Positions 5,858 to 7,318 of a stretch of 7,318 nucleotides of DNA are shown piece after piece; the stretch's first letter is position 1; each line of letters starts with the position of its first letter. Below the pieces are notes generated by a model, which worked only from the letters and a program-made list of their open reading frames with translations, had not been told where the DNA came from and made no database searches. Position numbers and translations under genes: made by a program. The DNA is from Actinomycetes bacterium (GTDB lineage Bacteria; Actinomycetota; Actinomycetes; Actinomycetales; Cellulomonadaceae): assembly GCA_023430425.1 (NCBI GenBank), contig JAEZAR010000264.1, forward strand, positions 1 to 7,318, read 5' to 3'.

Positions 5858-6667
5858 ATGACCACCACGACCACGAGCCGGCCGCATCGCGCCGGCGGGC
5901 CCGCCCGCAGCCCCCGCGTGCTGGCGGCCGTCACGGCGGCGGAGGCGCGCCTGTACCTGCGCGAGCCGGCGTCGGTGTTCTTCGGGCTGTTCTTCCCTGC
6001 CGTCCTGCTGCTCGCGCTCGGCCTCCTGATGCCCTGGGCGGACGAGCCGTTCAGCACGGAGGACCCCGCGCTGGCGCGGATCACCGCGATCACCGGCTAC
6101 ACGCCGATCGTCCTGGCGCTCGCCATCGGGACCGTCGCGTACACGACGTTCCCGCCGACGATGGGCACCTACCGCGAGAAGGGCGTGCTGCGCCGACTCT
6201 CCACGACGCCGCTGCCGCCCTCGCGCCTCATCGCGGCCCAGCTGCTCGTGAACCTCGGGATGCTGGTCGTCGCCTCGGGCCTGGCGGTCGCGGGCGGCGC
6301 GGCCGTGCTCGGCGTGACGATGCCGGCCGACCCGCTGCTGACCCTGGGCGTCTTCGTGGTGGCCGCGGCGGCGAACATGTCGGTGGGCGCGCTCATCGCC
6401 GCCGTCGCCCCGAACCAGGGCGCGGCCACGGGTGCGGGGATGCTCGCGTACATGACGTCGCTGTTCTTCGCGGGGGTCTGGTTCCCGCTGCCGCTGATGC
6501 CCGACGTCGTCCAGACGATCAGCCGGTTCACGCCGCTGGGGGCGACGTCGCAGGCGCTCGCCGCCGGCTGGTACGAGGGTCGGTTCCCCGGGGTCGAGCT
6601 GCTGGTGCTGACCGCGTGGACGGTGGTGATGGTGCCCCTGGCCGCCCGGCTGTTCCGGTGGACGTGA
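5858..6667 (+). CDS. ABC-2 type transporter permease
   Basis: This is a 269-residue integral membrane protein with six hydrophobic segments by eye: about 40-58, 82-99, 125-150, 160-182, 190-210 and 247-265. The cytosolic motif YREKGVLRRLSTTPLPPSRL (105-124), between helices 2 and 3, is diagnostic of ABC-2 permeases of the drug-export type, where it contacts the ATPase. The first 20 residues are a hydrophilic Thr/Arg/Pro-rich tail. ATG at 5858 follows the ATPase stop by one base, with AAGGAGGT (5845-5852) as an excellent SD 5 bases upstream, so the two are translationally linked. The likely complex is two ATPases with two permeases. It converges on the Nudix gene with 19 bases between stops. 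I see no convincing terminator there. Confidence 0.94.
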   Translation: MTTTTTSRPHRAGGPARSPRVLAAVTAAEARLYLREPASVFFGLFFPAVLLLALGLLMPWADEPFSTEDPALARITAITGYTPIVLALAIGTVAYTTFPPTMGTYREKGVLRRLSTTPLPPSRLIAAQLLVNLGMLVVASGLAVAGGAAVLGVTMPADPLLTLGVFVVAAAANMSVGALIAAVAPNQGAATGAGMLAYMTSLFFAGVWFPLPLMPDVVQTISRFTPLGATSQALAAGWYEGRFPGVELLVLTAWTVVMVPLAARLFRWT

Positions 6668-6686
6668 GCGCCGGGCGCCGCGTGCG

Positions 6687-7193
6687 TCAGCGCGCGAACC
6701 AGGGCGTGGGCGTGCCGCCCGCGCGGACGGCGTCGCGGTAGGCCAGCGCGTACCGCAGGCGCTCGCTGCCGCCGTCGGAGAGCGGGTGCGGTACCTCGTC
6801 CAGCGGCACCCAGCGCACCGCGTGCGACTCCTCGTCCGCCACGCGGGCGTCGTCCCCGGTGCCGCCAGCCGGGCGGCACCAGAAGGCGAGGACGAGGTAC
6901 TGGGCGCGGTCGCCGTTCGCGTGGGTGATCACCTCGCCGGCGATCGCCGAGGTGAGCGCGACGACCTCGACCTCGACGGCCGTCTCCTCGGCCACCTCCC
7001 GAGCGAGCCCGACGGCGGGCTGCTCGCCGGGGTCGAGGATGCCGCCCGGCAACCCCCAGCGGCCGTTGTCCACGCGATGGTTGAGCAGCACGCGGTCGTG
7101 GTCGTCGAGGACCACGGCGGAGACCGCGGACAGCCACAGGACGTCGTGGCCCACGGCGGCGCGCAGCCGCCGGACGAACTCGGGGACGGGCAC
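6687..7193 (-). CDS. Nudix hydrolase domain protein
   Basis: This is a 168-residue cytosolic protein of one Nudix domain. The Nudix box runs from G51 through E57 to R65-E66-V67-A68-E69-E70-T71-A72-V73. It fits GX5EX7REUXEEXGU except that Ala72 replaces the conserved glycine near the end. The metal-binding residues (E66, E69, E70) are intact, so activity on a nucleoside diphosphate linked to another group is expected. The motif GRWGLPGGILDPGE and the preceding VVLDDHDRVLLNHR strand are typical of MutT-like or ADP-ribose-type enzymes, but the substrate cannot be assigned. The start is GTG at 7193-7191, since an in-frame TAG at 7205-7203 excludes anything longer. The SD is poor, and TAGGGT 6 bases upstream suggests a leaderless message. 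No functional link to the convergent ABC operon is apparent. Confidence 0.93.
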   Translation of the reverse strand: MPVPEFVRRLRAAVGHDVLWLSAVSAVVLDDHDRVLLNHRVDNGRWGLPGGILDPGEQPAVGLAREVAEETAVEVEVVALTSAIAGEVITHANGDRAQYLVLAFWCRPAGGTGDDARVADEESHAVRWVPLDEVPHPLSDGGSERLRYALAYRDAVRAGGTPTPWFAR

Positions 7194-7199
7194 CCGGGC

Positions 7200-7205
7200 A
7201 CCCTA
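7200..7205 (-). promoter_or_regulatory. Candidate -10 element giving a leaderless Nudix transcript
   Basis: On the minus strand TAGGGT fits TAnnnT and ends 6 bases before the GTG start at 7193. This places the transcription start on or next to the start codon, an arrangement common in actinobacteria. No clear -35 is visible. Confidence 0.4.
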
Positions 7206-7237
7206 GCCCGACGCCGCCCCGCGCACCGGCCCGCTCC

Positions 7238-7318
7238 TCAGGCGGCGGGGTCGCCGAGCTCGGCGACGAGCTCGTCGTAGATCGGCGAGCCGATGCCTGC
7301 GGCCGGGCCGCGCGCACC
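7238..7318 (-). CDS. C-terminal end of an unidentified protein (cut by window edge)
   Basis: The minus strand is open from the window edge for 26 codons to TGA at 7240-7238. It reads GARGPAAGIGSPIYDELVAE then LGDPAA and stop. The Gly/Ala/Arg-rich run followed by a short acidic helix (SPIYDELVAELGD) looks like a genuine actinobacterial protein tail, and the stop lies 44 bases before the Nudix start on the same strand, a plausible gene spacing. With so little sequence neither family nor function can be given. A chance open frame is possible in DNA this GC-rich. Confidence 0.45.
   Translation of the reverse strand, partial: GARGPAAGIGSPIYDELVAELGDPAA

Noticed and set aside
4639..6093. 484-codon minus-strand open frame opposite the second ABC module
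   Set aside because: It is antisense to two well-supported genes and spans their junction. The low-complexity product lacks any motif.
6668..6686. Possible bidirectional terminator between the permease and Nudix stops
   Set aside because: Only a 4-bp GCGC stem with a 3-base loop can be drawn, which is too weak and is expected by chance at this GC content.
6169..7317. 382-codon minus-strand open frame across the permease and Nudix gene
   Set aside because: It runs antisense to the permease and out of frame with the Nudix gene, with an Arg/Pro-rich product. The Nudix frame carries the real motif.

Overview
The window is about 7.3 kb of very GC-rich DNA with strong G/C bias at third codon positions, GTG and ATG starts, Shine-Dalgarno (SD) sites of the GGAGG type and actinobacterial-type protein sequences. 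The aspartokinase has the internal beta-subunit start known from Corynebacterium and relatives. I infer an actinobacterium, probably Micrococcales (Cellulomonas or Cellulosimicrobium-like). The genus is a guess from protein style, not a search result.

Layout. At the left edge (1-211, minus strand) is the N-terminus of a lipoprotein that runs out of the window. A 206-base divergent intergenic region (212-417) separates it from lysC (418-1686, +) and asd (1690-2751, +), the first two steps of the aspartate pathway to lysine, threonine, methionine and diaminopimelate. lysC carries a well-supported internal start at codon 250 for the separate beta (regulatory) subunit. A stem-loop at 2758-2779 probably ends this transcript.

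Next comes a probable five-gene unit on the plus strand. It holds a GntR-family repressor of the YtrA subfamily (2848-3231), an ABC ATPase (3228-4133), an unrecognised six-helix membrane protein (4130-4870), a second, canonical drug-export-type ABC ATPase (4915-5856) and its ABC-2 permease (5858-6667). Three of the four junctions are ATGA overlaps or a 1-base gap, and the other is 44 bases with a strong SD. In front of it lies a perfect 15-bp inverted repeat with an 8-base spacer (2800-2837), an AT-richer island that overlaps the probable promoter and SD. It is very likely the repressor's own operator. The simplest model is a ligand- or stress-relieved repressor controlling two stacked ABC modules, one YtrB-like and one DrrAB-like, probably for export of or resistance to an envelope-active compound. 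The substrate cannot be read from sequence.

On the minus strand at the right end is a Nudix hydrolase (6687-7193), convergent with the permease and separated from it by 19 bases. It has a -10-like hexamer 6 bases before its GTG, which suggests leaderless transcription. The last 81 bases probably encode the C-terminal 26 residues of another minus-strand gene. No RNA genes, CRISPR arrays, insertion sequences or phage genes were seen. No gene-free stretch exceeds 300 bases. The most distinctive item is the YtrA-type operator and the two-module ABC operon it appears to control. Its families are known; the combination and substrate are the open points.
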